From contig JADJLM010000004.1 in assembly GCA_016710135.1 (NCBI GenBank), positions 186,001-250,000 of the forward strand: a stretch of DNA of 64,000 nucleotides. Direction: 5' to 3'. Positions 56,446-64,000 of this stretch are shown here, piece after piece. The notes below the pieces were generated by a model. It saw nothing but the letters and a program-made list of their open reading frames with translations. It made no database searches and was not told the DNA's origin. Origin of the DNA: Nitrosomonas sp. Lineage in GTDB: Bacteria > Pseudomonadota > Gammaproteobacteria > Burkholderiales > Nitrosomonadaceae. Position 1 is the first letter of the stretch; each line of letters begins with the position of its first letter. The translations under genes were made by a program, and so were the position numbers.

Positions 56446-58382
56446 ATGCGTTTATTTCCACTTTTATTTGTACTTTTCTTTTTTACGATTAATCCTGTGG
56501 CCGCTCAAGAGGAAGACCGCTCGGGTGTTATGACCCTTTTACAAAAATTGGGAGCAAATTTTGGGCAAGCAGAGCAAGAGCTTCTTCCCCCAGACGAAGC
56601 CTTTAAACTCGCTATTGAAGTAAAAGATGAGCACACGCTAATTGCTCATTTTACGCCAGCGAAAAATTATTACCTCTATCGCGATAAAATTACATTTCAA
56701 CCCAAAAGTGAAGGAATTCAGATTGAAAAAATTTCATTGCCTCCTGGCAAAATGAAAGATGATCTCACTTTCGGTAAAACAGAAGTTTATTATCAACCGT
56801 TCCAAGCGATTATCGCGCTAAAGCGGGGAGGCGATGCTTCTGATCAGCTTTCACTTGCATCAACTTACCAAGGCTGTAATGAACCCGTTGGTGTTTGCTA
56901 TGCGCCGATCAAAAAAATTAATGAAATTACGTTGCCAGCAATCAAAGCTGCAGTGAATACCGTTGCTGAAACATTAAGTGGGAACGCTACGGCCGCCACG
57001 ATTGATAGTACCGCTGAGTTGTTTCAAGCTCCTTCTCTACGTGTGCCTGCAATTGAGACAGAATCGTTTAAAATTGAGCAGATGTTTGCAAGTGGCAACT
57101 TTGGACTGATACTCGTTGGTTTTTTTGGTATTGGACTCTTGCTTTCATTTACCCCTTGTGTGTTTCCTATGTTCCCCATTTTATCTGGAATCATTGCTAA
57201 TCGAAGTCAGCATATGACAAAAGGTCGTGGTTTTGTTCTTGCCCTTGCTTATGTGTTGGGTATGGCAATTACTTATGCGATTGCTGGCGTAGCAGCAGGT
57301 TTATCAGGTGCGATGCTTTCCGCAGTCCTACAAAATGCTTGGGTACTTGGTGCATTCGCTTTGATATTTGTCATCCTTGCTTTTTCAATGTTTGGTTTTA
57401 TGAATTACAACTTCCCAGCTTCCTACAAAGCAAAATTTCGGAAGAAACGGGTCATCTCAATGGTGGTCATCTATCGAGTATTTTTGGAATGGGTGCATTA
57501 TCTGCTTTGATCGTCAGTCCCTGCGTTGCGGCACCGCTAGCAGGCGCTTTGCTTTATATTAGCCAAACGCGTGATATTGTCCTAGGTGGATCAGCTTTGT
57601 TTGTCATGGCGCTTGGAATGGGCGTCCCCCTCTTATTAATTGGTACTTCAGCAGGCGCGTTACTGCCTAAATCCGGCTCCTGGATGGAGTCGATCAAACA
57701 ATTTTTTGGTGTCCTATTGCTCGCTGTTGCAATTTGGTTAATTTCACCGGTGGTATCTGCTGTGATTTACATGCTGCTATGGGCTGCATTACTCATCATT
57801 TCGGCAATTTATTTGCATGCAATTGATCCACTCCCCGTTAATGCCTCAGGTTTCCGTAAGTTTCTCAAAGGTGTTGGTGTAATCGCATTATTAACGGGAG
57901 TTGCTTTGCTGATTGGCGTACTATCAGGAAGTCGAGATGTTCTACAGCCACTCTCAAAATTAAGTATCGCAAGTAGTACTAACAGTGTTAGTTTCTCTGA
58001 AAATGGGTGGAATCAAGTAGCACATTTGCCATTCCAGCCCATCAAAACGGTTGCTGAATTGGATGAAATTATTGCGCGATCTCATGATAAATACATCATG
58101 GTAGATTTTTATGCTGATTGGTGCATTTCATGTAAAGAAATGGAACGATTTACCTTTTCTGATGAGCGAGTACAAGCAAAACTAAAGGATGTGGTACTAC
58201 TGCAAGTCGATGTTACCAATGGAACACCCGATGATGCCGCATTACTTAAACGCTTTAAGTTATTTGGCCCACCAGGTATTTTATTTTTAGATCGTAAGGG
58301 TATGGAAATACCCAATATCAAAATTATTGGCTACCTCAATAAAGATGATTTTCTAACTGTCTTAAATGCAGTATTAATCTAA
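56446..58382 (+). CDS. dsbD: Thiol:disulfide interchange protein DsbD, frameshifted
   Basis: A membrane reductase of about 645 residues moving electrons from cytosolic thioredoxin to the periplasm. The N-terminal alpha domain (GCNEPVGVCYAPI with two Cys), eight-helix beta domain (SFTPCVFPMFPILSG; MGALSALIVSPCVAAPLAGA) and C-terminal gamma thioredoxin domain (VDFYADWCISCKEMERFTF; LFGPPGILFLDRKG) are all present. The two segments do not join: at 57396-57399 the T run is one base short, so MFGFYELQLPSFLQSK is broken between GF and YE. Restoring one T gives a single complete DsbD. Follows cutA. Confidence 0.88.
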
Positions 58383-58419
58383 TCTATAGAGCATTTTCAG
58401 TTTTTTCAAGGATAAACTC

Positions 58420-58959
58420 ATGTCAAAATTTGGCAAAATTGTGCTGTATGTTGTTATTGCTCTCAGCGCAATGACAGCAGGTTTTTTTCTCAAGACGCAA
58501 CAACTAACACCCCAGTTAAGTAGTGATGAGAAAAAACGGGGTACGGAGAAATTTTTTTCTTCAGGTCTTCCTGATGTTAAAGGGGATATGCAGCCGTTCT
58601 CACAATGGAGAGGTAATGTGCTATTGGTGAACTTTTGGGCAACTTGGTGTGCACCTTGCCAAGAAGAGATTCCTGAGTTTATAGCCGCTCAAGAAAAGTA
58701 TCGCGACAAAGGACTTGTTTTAATCGGAATTGCGGTAGATCAATCCGATCGAGTTGCCTCCTTCAGTCGTGATTTTGGAATTAATTATCCTGTCGTTGTA
58801 GGGGAGCTTGATGCGTTTTCGTTAGCCGAAGCAATGGGGAATCCTCAAGGTGCATTACCATTTACCGTCATTTTAAGCCGTGCGGGTGAAATCGTTCATA
58901 GCCACTTGGGCCGCATTAAGATCGAAGAAATTGAAAAAATCATTAAACCTTTACTTTAA
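58420..58959 (+). CDS. TlpA/ResA-like thiol:disulfide protein
   Basis: A 179-residue protein with an uncleaved or cleaved N-terminal membrane segment (IVLYVVIALSAMTAGFFLK) and a periplasmic thioredoxin fold: NFWATWCAPCQEEIPEF (CxxC active site), LIGIAVDQSDRVASF and the cis-Pro region GALPFTVILSRAG. It lies 37 bp after dsbD and would be reduced by it; homologues serve cytochrome c maturation or oxidative protection. Specific partner not determined. Confidence 0.88.
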   Translation: MSKFGKIVLYVVIALSAMTAGFFLKTQQLTPQLSSDEKKRGTEKFFSSGLPDVKGDMQPFSQWRGNVLLVNFWATWCAPCQEEIPEFIAAQEKYRDKGLVLIGIAVDQSDRVASFSRDFGINYPVVVGELDAFSLAEAMGNPQGALPFTVILSRAGEIVHSHLGRIKIEEIEKIIKPLL

Positions 58960-58973
58960 TAATTGCTCAGCAC

Positions 58974-59357
58974 GTGCATATTGCGGATATCGTTCTGCTA
59001 ATTCATTTTGTTTTTGTGTTATTTGTCGTAGTTAGTTTGCCTGTCATTTGGTTAGGCATTCGGTTCAATTGGCTCTTTATCAGGAGTCCTGCTTTTAGAT
59101 TAACGCACCTTGCAGCTATTTTGCTTGTTGTCGGCGAATCGTTGATCGGTATTACATGCCCGTTAACCGCATGGGAATATGAATTACGTGGAACAGAATC
59201 AGCGCAAAGTTTTATGCAACACTGGCTGCATCAGATTTTGTTTTATGATATCCCAGAATATGTGCTAACGATCGCCTATAGTTTATTTGCGCTGCTCGTC
59301 CTAGCAACCTATAAGCTCGTTCCACCAGATTGCTATAAAAAAAATGGCAAACGCTAG
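58974..59357 (+). CDS. DUF2784 membrane protein
   Basis: A 127-residue integral membrane protein of the DUF2784 family with four hydrophobic segments (IADIVLLIHFVFVLFVVVSL; LTHLAAILLVVGESLIG), the conserved CPLTAWEYELRG between helices 2 and 3, and LHQILFYDIPEYVLTIAYS in helix 3/4. GTG start at 58974, 14 bp after the TlpA-like stop, so it is likely in the same transcript. Function unknown. Confidence 0.85.
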   Translation: MHIADIVLLIHFVFVLFVVVSLPVIWLGIRFNWLFIRSPAFRLTHLAAILLVVGESLIGITCPLTAWEYELRGTESAQSFMQHWLHQILFYDIPEYVLTIAYSLFALLVLATYKLVPPDCYKKNGKR

Positions 59358-59373
59358 TTCGTCTTTTGTATGA

Positions 59374-60296
59374 TTATGTATCCTGTATTGAGGAAGCTTG
59401 ATAGGAGGGTGAATCATCGGAAAATGACATTAGTTCTGCAATCGTCGGTTCAAATTGTTCTTCATCAAATGCTTTATCGCCATTAACATCTGCTTTTCCA
59501 TGCGCCTTAAGCCCTTGAAAATCATAGCGCGCAATATCGGCTAAGTGTGAAGGTTGAATATTTTGTAACGAAGTAAACATTGTTTCTAACCGACCTGGAA
59601 ATTTCTTATCCCACTGCTGCATCATTTCCTTGATAACTTGACGTTGTAAATTAGGCTGAGAACCGCACAAATTACAAGGAATAATTGGAAAATTGACTAC
59701 TTGTGCATAGGCTGCCAAATCCTTTTCCTTGCAATAAGCCAGGGGACGAATCACGATATGATTACCATCATCGCTGACTAATTTTGGAGGCATTGCCTTA
59801 AGTTTACCTCCATAAAACAGATTGAGGAAAAACGTTTCAAGAATATCGTCCCGATGATGACCCAGCGCAATCTTAGTTGCCCCAAGCTCTTTGCGACACG
59901 ATACAAAACTCCTCTCCGCAAACGAGAACATAAACTACAAGTCGTTTTTCCCTCGGCAATTACTCGTTTTACTACACTATAGGTATCTTGCTCGACGATA
60001 CGAAAAGGAACACCGATTCGAGTTAAATACTCAGGTAAAACATGCTCTGGAAAACCAGGTTGCTTCTGGTCCAGATTAACTGCAACCAGATCAAAATCAA
60101 GCGGAGCATGCGCTTGTAAATTTAGCAAAATATCTAATAATCCATAACTATCTTTTCCACCCGATAGGCAAACCATTACTCGATCACCTGGCTCAATCAT
60201 ATTAAAATCGGCAATCGCTGTACCAACCAACCTCCGTAACCGTTTGTTCAGCTTATTGATATTATATTGTGTCTTTTTTGATATTATTTCTTGCAT
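59374..60296 (-). CDS. ttcA: tRNA 2-thiocytidine biosynthesis protein TtcA, frameshifted
   Basis: A PP-loop ATPase (about 307 residues) thiolating C32 of some tRNAs, Fe-S dependent. The PP-loop is CLSGGKDSYGLLDILL; the first Fe-S cysteine pair is CSLCSRLRRG, the second CNLCGSQPNLQRQ. The first segment loses register at 59890-59892: GTCGCAAAG with one A missing should read VAKELGATKIALGHHRDDIL, which is the first stretch of the other segment. ATG 60296 has GAAGG 7 nt upstream and is preferred to a GTG further out. The C-terminal HGKADVNGDKAFDEEQFEPT looks like a lineage-specific tail. Confidence 0.87.
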
Positions 60297-60400
60297 AGAT
60301 AAACCTTCATTAATCACCCATCTTGTGATAGATCTAATTGCAATCTTTAGCTAACAGTTCAACTAAATATTGATATAGAAATTATACAGCTCGAAGCCGG

Positions 60401-60433
60401 AACATTTTAGAATGAACTGTATTCTAAAATGTT
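60401..60433. promoter_or_regulatory. Perfect 13-bp inverted repeat upstream of the cupredoxin gene
   Basis: AACATTTTAGAAT (60401-60413) and its exact complement (60421-60433) with a 7-nt spacer. It lies 47 bp before the cupredoxin ATG and 105 bp from the divergent ttcA start. A run of T's does not follow, so an operator or an RNA leader hairpin is more likely than a terminator. The regulator is unknown; position suggests control of the copper/redox trio. Confidence 0.55.
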
Positions 60434-60479
60434 GCGTTACCATAGCAGTTGATTCATTTAAAAAATAATGGGGGGTTAT

Positions 60480-60938
60480 ATGAAAAAGTCTTTAATGTGG
60501 CTTTATTTTATTCTGATAAGTTGTGCATTGAATACATTTGCGGATACAGGCGCTCACTCCGGACATTCACTGATCGGACAGCCAGGAAATCCTGCACAAG
60601 TATCACGTACCATCGAAATTAAAATGATTGAGAACCGCTTCTTGCCTCATGAGATAACAATTAGACAAGGAGAAACGATTCGCTTTCTTGTAAAAAATGA
60701 AGGAAAAAAACATCATGAGTTTACAATCGATACCATTAAAAACTTAAAAGAGCACGCCAAAATGATGCGTGCACATCCGGATATGTTGCATAACGAACCC
60801 AATCAATTAAAGGTTGCACCGGGAGAACAAAAAGAATTAATCTGGCACTTTACGGAAACTGGTATAGTAGATTTTGCATGCCCTTATCCTGGACATTTTA
60901 AAGGGATGCAAGGAAAAATTTATGTGGAGAAAAAATGA
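60480..60938 (+). CDS. Periplasmic cupredoxin-type copper protein
   Basis: A 152-residue exported blue-copper-like protein. Signal peptide MKKSLMWLYFILISCALNTF, cleavage near ADT; then a cupredoxin fold with IEIKMIENRFLPHEITIRQG and GETIRFLVKNEGKKHHEF. The copper ligands would be the His in KKHHEF, and Cys, His and Met in VDFACPYPGHFKGMQG, matching type 1 copper. ATGGGGGG supplies the ribosome binding site before ATG 60480. The next gene (DUF411) starts before this one stops, and a cytochrome c follows, so an electron-transfer or copper-handling role is likely. Confidence 0.85.
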   Translation: MKKSLMWLYFILISCALNTFADTGAHSGHSLIGQPGNPAQVSRTIEIKMIENRFLPHEITIRQGETIRFLVKNEGKKHHEFTIDTIKNLKEHAKMMRAHPDMLHNEPNQLKVAPGEQKELIWHFTETGIVDFACPYPGHFKGMQGKIYVEKK

Positions 60939-61399
60939 AAATAGGCAAAGGACTATTTATATTTGTATCAATGTTTACGATTCATTTTGTCGTCGCAACT
61001 AATTTTGTTAGCGCAGCCGAGACAGTTGAGGTTTATAAAAGTCCTACCTGTGGTTGTTGCGGTAAATGGGTCGATCACTTACGTGATCATGGATTCACCG
61101 TTAATACCCATGATGTGGGAAATAAAGAAGCAAGAGCACGTGCTGGTATTTCACCAACATTAGGATCATGCCATACGGCACTTATTGATGGTTATGCGAT
61201 TGAAGGGCACGTTCCCGCACAAGACATCATTAGATTGCTCAAAGAACGTCCCAAAGCAGTTGGAATTGCTGTGCCAGATATGCCGCATGGAACACCAGGA
61301 ATGGAAGGAGAACGAAGCGATCCTTATGATGTGCTGCTCATCAAAGAAAAAGGGGATACACGTGACAAAGCTACAGTATTCAACCGCTATAGACCCTGA
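60935..61399 (+). CDS. DUF411 periplasmic metal-binding protein
   Basis: A 154-residue exported protein: signal peptide MKIGKGLFIFVSMFTIHFVV with cleavage after SAA, and the DUF411 core VEVYKSPTCGCCGKWVDHL (CGCC) with GISPTLGSCHTALIDGYAIE and HVPAQDIIRLL; AVGIAVPDMPHGTPGME follows. The cysteines and the His/Met-rich region resemble copper-binding CopG-type proteins. The ATG overlaps the cupredoxin stop by 4 bp (ATGA), so the two are translated together. Function inferred: periplasmic copper handling. Confidence 0.87.
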   Translation: MKIGKGLFIFVSMFTIHFVVATNFVSAAETVEVYKSPTCGCCGKWVDHLRDHGFTVNTHDVGNKEARARAGISPTLGSCHTALIDGYAIEGHVPAQDIIRLLKERPKAVGIAVPDMPHGTPGMEGERSDPYDVLLIKEKGDTRDKATVFNRYRP

Positions 61400-61419
61400 T
61401 TTAACTTCTTGTCAATGAA

Positions 61420-61902
61420 ATGAAATTGCAGCGTTTTCTTAGTAGGATCATACCGGTTGCTTGTATCTTATTATTAGGCAGTTGTACGGACTCCGTCACG
61501 ACTGCAACGAAGTTACTCCAGCAGCTTCAACAGCAAGGCTTGATGGGTGAGGTGAAACGTAATTTTGATACCAAGCAAATTAAGCGAGGTCACGAGATTT
61601 TTATCAAGAACTGCGCCATTTGTCATGGCCAAAATGGTGAAGGAACAGCAGATTGGCGCAAACCATTAGTAAATGGTCGATACCCACCTCCTCCGCTCGA
61701 CAGCACTGCACATGCTTGGCATCATTCTACTGAGGAGTTGAAACGCTTCATCTTAAAAGGAGGGCCACCTGGCGAAGGAAGAATGCCAGAGTGGCAAGAC
61801 AAGCTATCTGAACAAGAAATTGATGATATTCTTGTTTGGGTTAAATCTTTGTGGTCTGAAGAAATTTATGAAGCTTGGTACCGGCAAATTGAGAATCGCT
61901 AG
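61420..61902 (+). CDS. Monohaem cytochrome c lipoprotein
   Basis: A 160-residue exported electron carrier. The N-terminus has a lipobox LLGSC (Cys22). Haem is bound at CAICH (Cys65, Cys68, His69), and the axial Met is probably in GEGRMPEWQDKL, in the C-terminal part. A class I cytochrome c fold is completed by EEIYEAWYRQIENR. It begins 20 bp after the DUF411 stop and ends just before the tRNA. Probable partner of the copper proteins in a periplasmic redox step (inference). Confidence 0.88.
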   Translation: MKLQRFLSRIIPVACILLLGSCTDSVTTATKLLQQLQQQGLMGEVKRNFDTKQIKRGHEIFIKNCAICHGQNGEGTADWRKPLVNGRYPPPPLDSTAHAWHHSTEELKRFILKGGPPGEGRMPEWQDKLSEQEIDDILVWVKSLWSEEIYEAWYRQIENR

Positions 61903-61909
61903 TATACTA

Positions 61910-61986
61910 TGGCGCGCCCAACACGATTCGAACGTGCGACCCCCGCCTTCGGAGGGCGGTACTCTATCCAGCTGAGCTATGGGCGC
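61910..61986 (-). tRNA. tRNA-Arg (anticodon CCG)
   Basis: A 77-nt cloverleaf on the minus strand. The acceptor stem GCGCCCA pairs with TGGGCGC, the anticodon loop CTCCGAA has CCG at its centre (reads CGG), the T-loop is GTTCGAATC, and CCA is encoded. It lies 23 bp downstream of the CNNM/CorC gene on the same strand. Confidence 0.95.
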
Positions 61987-62009
61987 GTGGTTACTAGCAA
62001 AGAGGGTAG

Positions 62010-63302
62010 TCAATTACTCATTTTCTCACTCACTGTTTTTTGGACAATGGGGTAAATACGGACGATCTTAACCGCTTGATCTTTGGTTTGAATAATTTCC
62101 ATCGGATAACCCGCAACGTTCAATCCGATTCCTGCTTCCGGTATATCTTGAAAATACTCCAAAATTAAACCATTTAAAGTCTTCGGTCCATCTAAAGGCA
62201 GTTGGTATCCTAGTTTACGATTGAGATCACGCAATAACACGCTACCTTCGGCGATTATACTCCCATCTGCTTCCTGGATAAATCCGCTCGTTTGTGTTGG
62301 GGCGTGCGTTGTAAACTCACCAATAATTTCTTCAATGATATCTTCCATTGTGATAAGGCCTAGCCATTCGCCATACTCATCAACTACAAAACCAATCCTT
62401 TTACGGTTTTCCTGAAACAGTTGTAACTGCGAGAACAAAGGGGTTCCAGAAGGAATAAAGTAAGGCTCTTGCAGCACCCGTTCAAGCATGCTCGCTGTAA
62501 TTCTTTCCCCTTTCAGTTGATTAAAAATTTTGCGAACGTGAATAAAACCGATTACGTTATCTAATCGGTCCCGATAAACTGGGAGCCGTGTATGATGGCA
62601 CGTCATGATTTGCTCATGAAGAACCTCATCGTCTGCATCTAAATCAATTGCTTCAATTTGTTTACGCGGAACAATAACATCATCAACGGTAACAGTTTCA
62701 AGATCGACCAAGTTGATAAGAATATTTTGATGCTTCGTTTGAATAAAATGACCTGCCTCCAAGACAAGCATTTTCAGCTCTTCTGGGCTAATTTTATGTG
62801 CTGTATTTTCATTGGGATGTAATCGAAATAAGCTTAAAATGCCTTGTACAAACAAATTGACAAACCATACTGCAGGGTAAAATATTTTGAGTAACGGTGT
62901 CAGGATATAGCTCGCCGCAAGCGCTATCCGCTCTGGATAAGTGGCGGCAATTACCTTAGGTGTAATTTCGCTGAACACCAGAATTGCAAACGTTACTACG
63001 CAAGCACCAATCAATAAAGCTAGATCGCTATGAGCAAACAACATCGAAACAATCACTGCAACCAAGGTGGCTGCCGCAGTATTCAATAGATTATTTCCTA
63101 AAAGGATAACGCCTAATAAGCGATCAGTATTCCCGAGTAGCTTAGTAGCAAGCAGTGCGCCGCGGTGACCTTGTTTCGCAAGATGCTTCAAACGATAACG
63201 ATTGATTGCCATCATACTCGTTTCAGAAAGCGAAAAGAAACCAGACAGGATCAACAAAACAACCAGCAGCGAAAGCAATAACGGTAAAGGAAGCTCTTCC
63301 AA
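62010..63302 (-). CDS. CNNM/CorC-HlyC family transporter protein
   Basis: A 430-residue inner-membrane protein. DUF21/CNNM membrane domain (four helices, LLLSLLVVLLILSGFFSLSE at the N-terminus; LLGNNLLNTAAATLVAVIV), a linker DVIVPRKQIEAIDLDADDEV leading to two CBS domains (RLPVYRDRLDNVIGFIHVRK; RIGFVVDEYGEWLGLITMED), and a C-terminal CorC_HlyC domain (EADGSIIAEGSVLLRDLNRK; DGPKTLNGLILEY). Homologues affect magnesium/cobalt efflux. ATG at 63302. Not a haemolysin. Confidence 0.9.
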   Translation of the reverse strand: MEELPLPLLLSLLVVLLILSGFFSLSETSMMAINRYRLKHLAKQGHRGALLATKLLGNTDRLLGVILLGNNLLNTAAATLVAVIVSMLFAHSDLALLIGACVVTFAILVFSEITPKVIAATYPERIALAASYILTPLLKIFYPAVWFVNLFVQGILSLFRLHPNENTAHKISPEELKMLVLEAGHFIQTKHQNILINLVDLETVTVDDVIVPRKQIEAIDLDADDEVLHEQIMTCHHTRLPVYRDRLDNVIGFIHVRKIFNQLKGERITASMLERVLQEPYFIPSGTPLFSQLQLFQENRKRIGFVVDEYGEWLGLITMEDIIEEIIGEFTTHAPTQTSGFIQEADGSIIAEGSVLLRDLNRKLGYQLPLDGPKTLNGLILEYFQDIPEAGIGLNVAGYPMEIIQTKDQAVKIVRIYPIVQKTVSEKMSN

Positions 63303-63400
63303 AGAATGCTACCTCTTCTAATTTTGTGGCTGATGCACTATAAATTCAGCAAGGAAAAAACCTAATCACTCACTGACAATGAAATAAACGATGCGGCAAA

Positions 63401-63610
63401 TTACTTTTGCAGCCAATCAAAATAAACATAGCTGGTTTGCGGTACTTCGGCTTCTCTAAAATGTTTCTGTGTCCCAAGATCAACTTTTTTATCCCACCAA
63501 AGCGCTCTCGCCTCTTTTTGCTGCTCTATGAGATGAGGCCTTTGTTTAAAAAGCTCTCGCATAAACTTAGTATGCTCTGATTCATATATATCGATGACTA
63601 TCTTACCCAT
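63401..63610 (-). CDS. DUF3460 family protein
   Basis: A 69-residue protein, DUF3460 family (common in betaproteobacteria): YESEHTKFMRELFKQRPHL then QKEARALWWDKKVDL and EVPQTSYVYFDW. AAGGAAAG precedes ATG 63610. Function unknown; monocistronic and convergent with nothing nearby. Its presence supports a betaproteobacterial source. Confidence 0.88.
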   Translation of the reverse strand: MGKIVIDIYESEHTKFMRELFKQRPHLIEQQKEARALWWDKKVDLGTQKHFREAEVPQTSYVYFDWLQK

Positions 63611-63955
63611 TTATCTTTCCTTATTGTTCTATGCGGTTAACACTTATCATAATGACAATGAAACGAATGATGCCGCTTAAGTTTAGCTTGCAAAGATAGT
63701 TCATGATAGCATATCTTCAGCAAGTTAACGTATCATCCAAAAGCTCTTAAAGACAATAGTTTATTTTTTTTCATACAGTTAAATTATATTGTGACTGATC
63801 TTTTTGACAAGGAAATTAAAACTGTAGGCAAAAGGTTTCACGTGAAACCTTTTTTGCCACCGCAATATAAAATACACATGCGACGGGTAAAAATAATTTA
63901 AAATCTCAGCTTATCCTTAAATTTCACAAAAACTCCTAAATATTTGTGCAATCCA
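63611..63955. other. Intergenic region upstream of mnmG
   Basis: A 345-bp AT-rich divergent region between DUF3460 and mnmG. Apart from the parS-like palindrome annotated separately I see no gene or repeat. Promoters for both neighbours are expected here but no clear hexamers stand out. Confidence 0.5.
63834..63849. promoter_or_regulatory. parS-like centromere site
   Basis: GGTTTCACGTGAAACC is a perfect 16-bp palindrome that matches the bacterial parS consensus TGTTTCACGTGAAACA except for the outermost base pair; the symmetry continues to 63830-63853. It lies 107 bp before mnmG. In many bacteria parS sites occur near gidA-parA-parB close to oriC. Confidence 0.85.
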
Positions 63956-64000
63956 ATGTTTTTTTCAGAAAAATTTGACATCATTGTAGTGGGAGGTGGT
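63956..64000 (+). CDS. mnmG: tRNA uridine-5-carboxymethylaminomethyl modification enzyme MnmG, 5' end only
   Basis: The first 15 codons read MFFSEKFDIIVVGGG and run off the window. The opening FDIIVVGGG matches the start of the FAD-binding motif of MnmG/GidA. The upstream parS-like site supports mnmG, which usually heads the mnmG-rsmG-parA-parB cluster; the sequence shown is too short for more. Confidence 0.85.
   Translation, partial: MFFSEKFDIIVVGGG

Noticed and set aside
61804..62013. 69-codon frame reading IAQLDRVPPSEGGGRTFESC
   Set aside because: This is the well-known spurious translation of a tRNA gene region; the true feature is tRNA-Arg on the minus strand.
1..64000. CRISPR array, prophage or toxin-antitoxin pair
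   Set aside because: No spaced direct repeats, phage structural genes or recognisable toxin-antitoxin pairs were found while reading both strands.

Overview
The window looks like chromosomal DNA of a moderately AT-rich Gram-negative betaproteobacterium, most likely Nitrosomonas or a close relative in the Nitrosomonadaceae. The reasons are the outer-membrane genes (porin, BamC, TonB-dependent receptor), betaproteobacterial families such as DUF3460, two DUF4124 proteins beside glnA, and DUF484 overlapping xerC. The genus is an inference from gene content; no ammonia-oxidation gene is present. The right edge carries the first codons of mnmG (gidA) with a parS-like palindrome just upstream, which suggests proximity to the replication origin.

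Layout. 1-5 kb: a methyltransferase with a regulatory domain and a large type I-secreted surface protein. 5-16 kb: DUF484-xerC, an alcohol dehydrogenase, a broken methyltransferase, a porin, RecQ without HRDC, Hsp15, glnA, two DUF4124 proteins and exonuclease III. 16.6-24.1 kb: a surface-polysaccharide locus with Wzm/Wzt exporter, a 1039-residue methyltransferase/coiled-coil/double-glycosyltransferase fusion, UDP-GlcNAc 2-epimerase and another glycosyltransferase. That locus ends at an abrupt junction with an Nramp-like transporter. 24-31 kb is a decay zone: a split Kef-type antiporter, a partial duplicate of a glutaredoxin-CcdA-like gene, two transposase remnants, a second antiporter remnant and a split SRPBCC/O-methyltransferase pair. 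31-44 kb: membrane and lipoprotein genes, a His-rich Spy-like protein, a TolB-like protein, an ABC-F ATPase, bamC-dapA and clpB with a heat-shock-type promoter. 44-51 kb: a polysaccharide deacetylase/acyltransferase pair, a membrane protease, a cobalamin riboswitch with its TonB-dependent receptor, and PPK2. 51-64 kb: a PAS-GGDEF-EAL protein, alpha-carbonic anhydrase with small exported proteins, cutA-dsbD-tlpA, ttcA, a copper/redox trio, tRNA-Arg(CCG), a CNNM/CorC protein, DUF3460 and mnmG.

The most pervasive oddity is the number of otherwise good genes split by one-base indels, often in short homopolymers: 12 sites in 9 genes, including dsbD and ttcA. Sequencing or assembly error is the simplest explanation for most, so these loci are annotated as single frameshifted CDSs. 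The decay zone at 26.9-30.6 kb, with divergent duplicates, terminal inverted repeats and internal deletions, looks like genuine sequence history. I found no CRISPR array, prophage or recognisable defence system, and I do not see a convincing new multi-gene system. The best leads are the trimodular glycosyltransferase, the non-canonical Nramp-like transporter, the perfect palindromes upstream of metal and copper genes, and the parS-like site.
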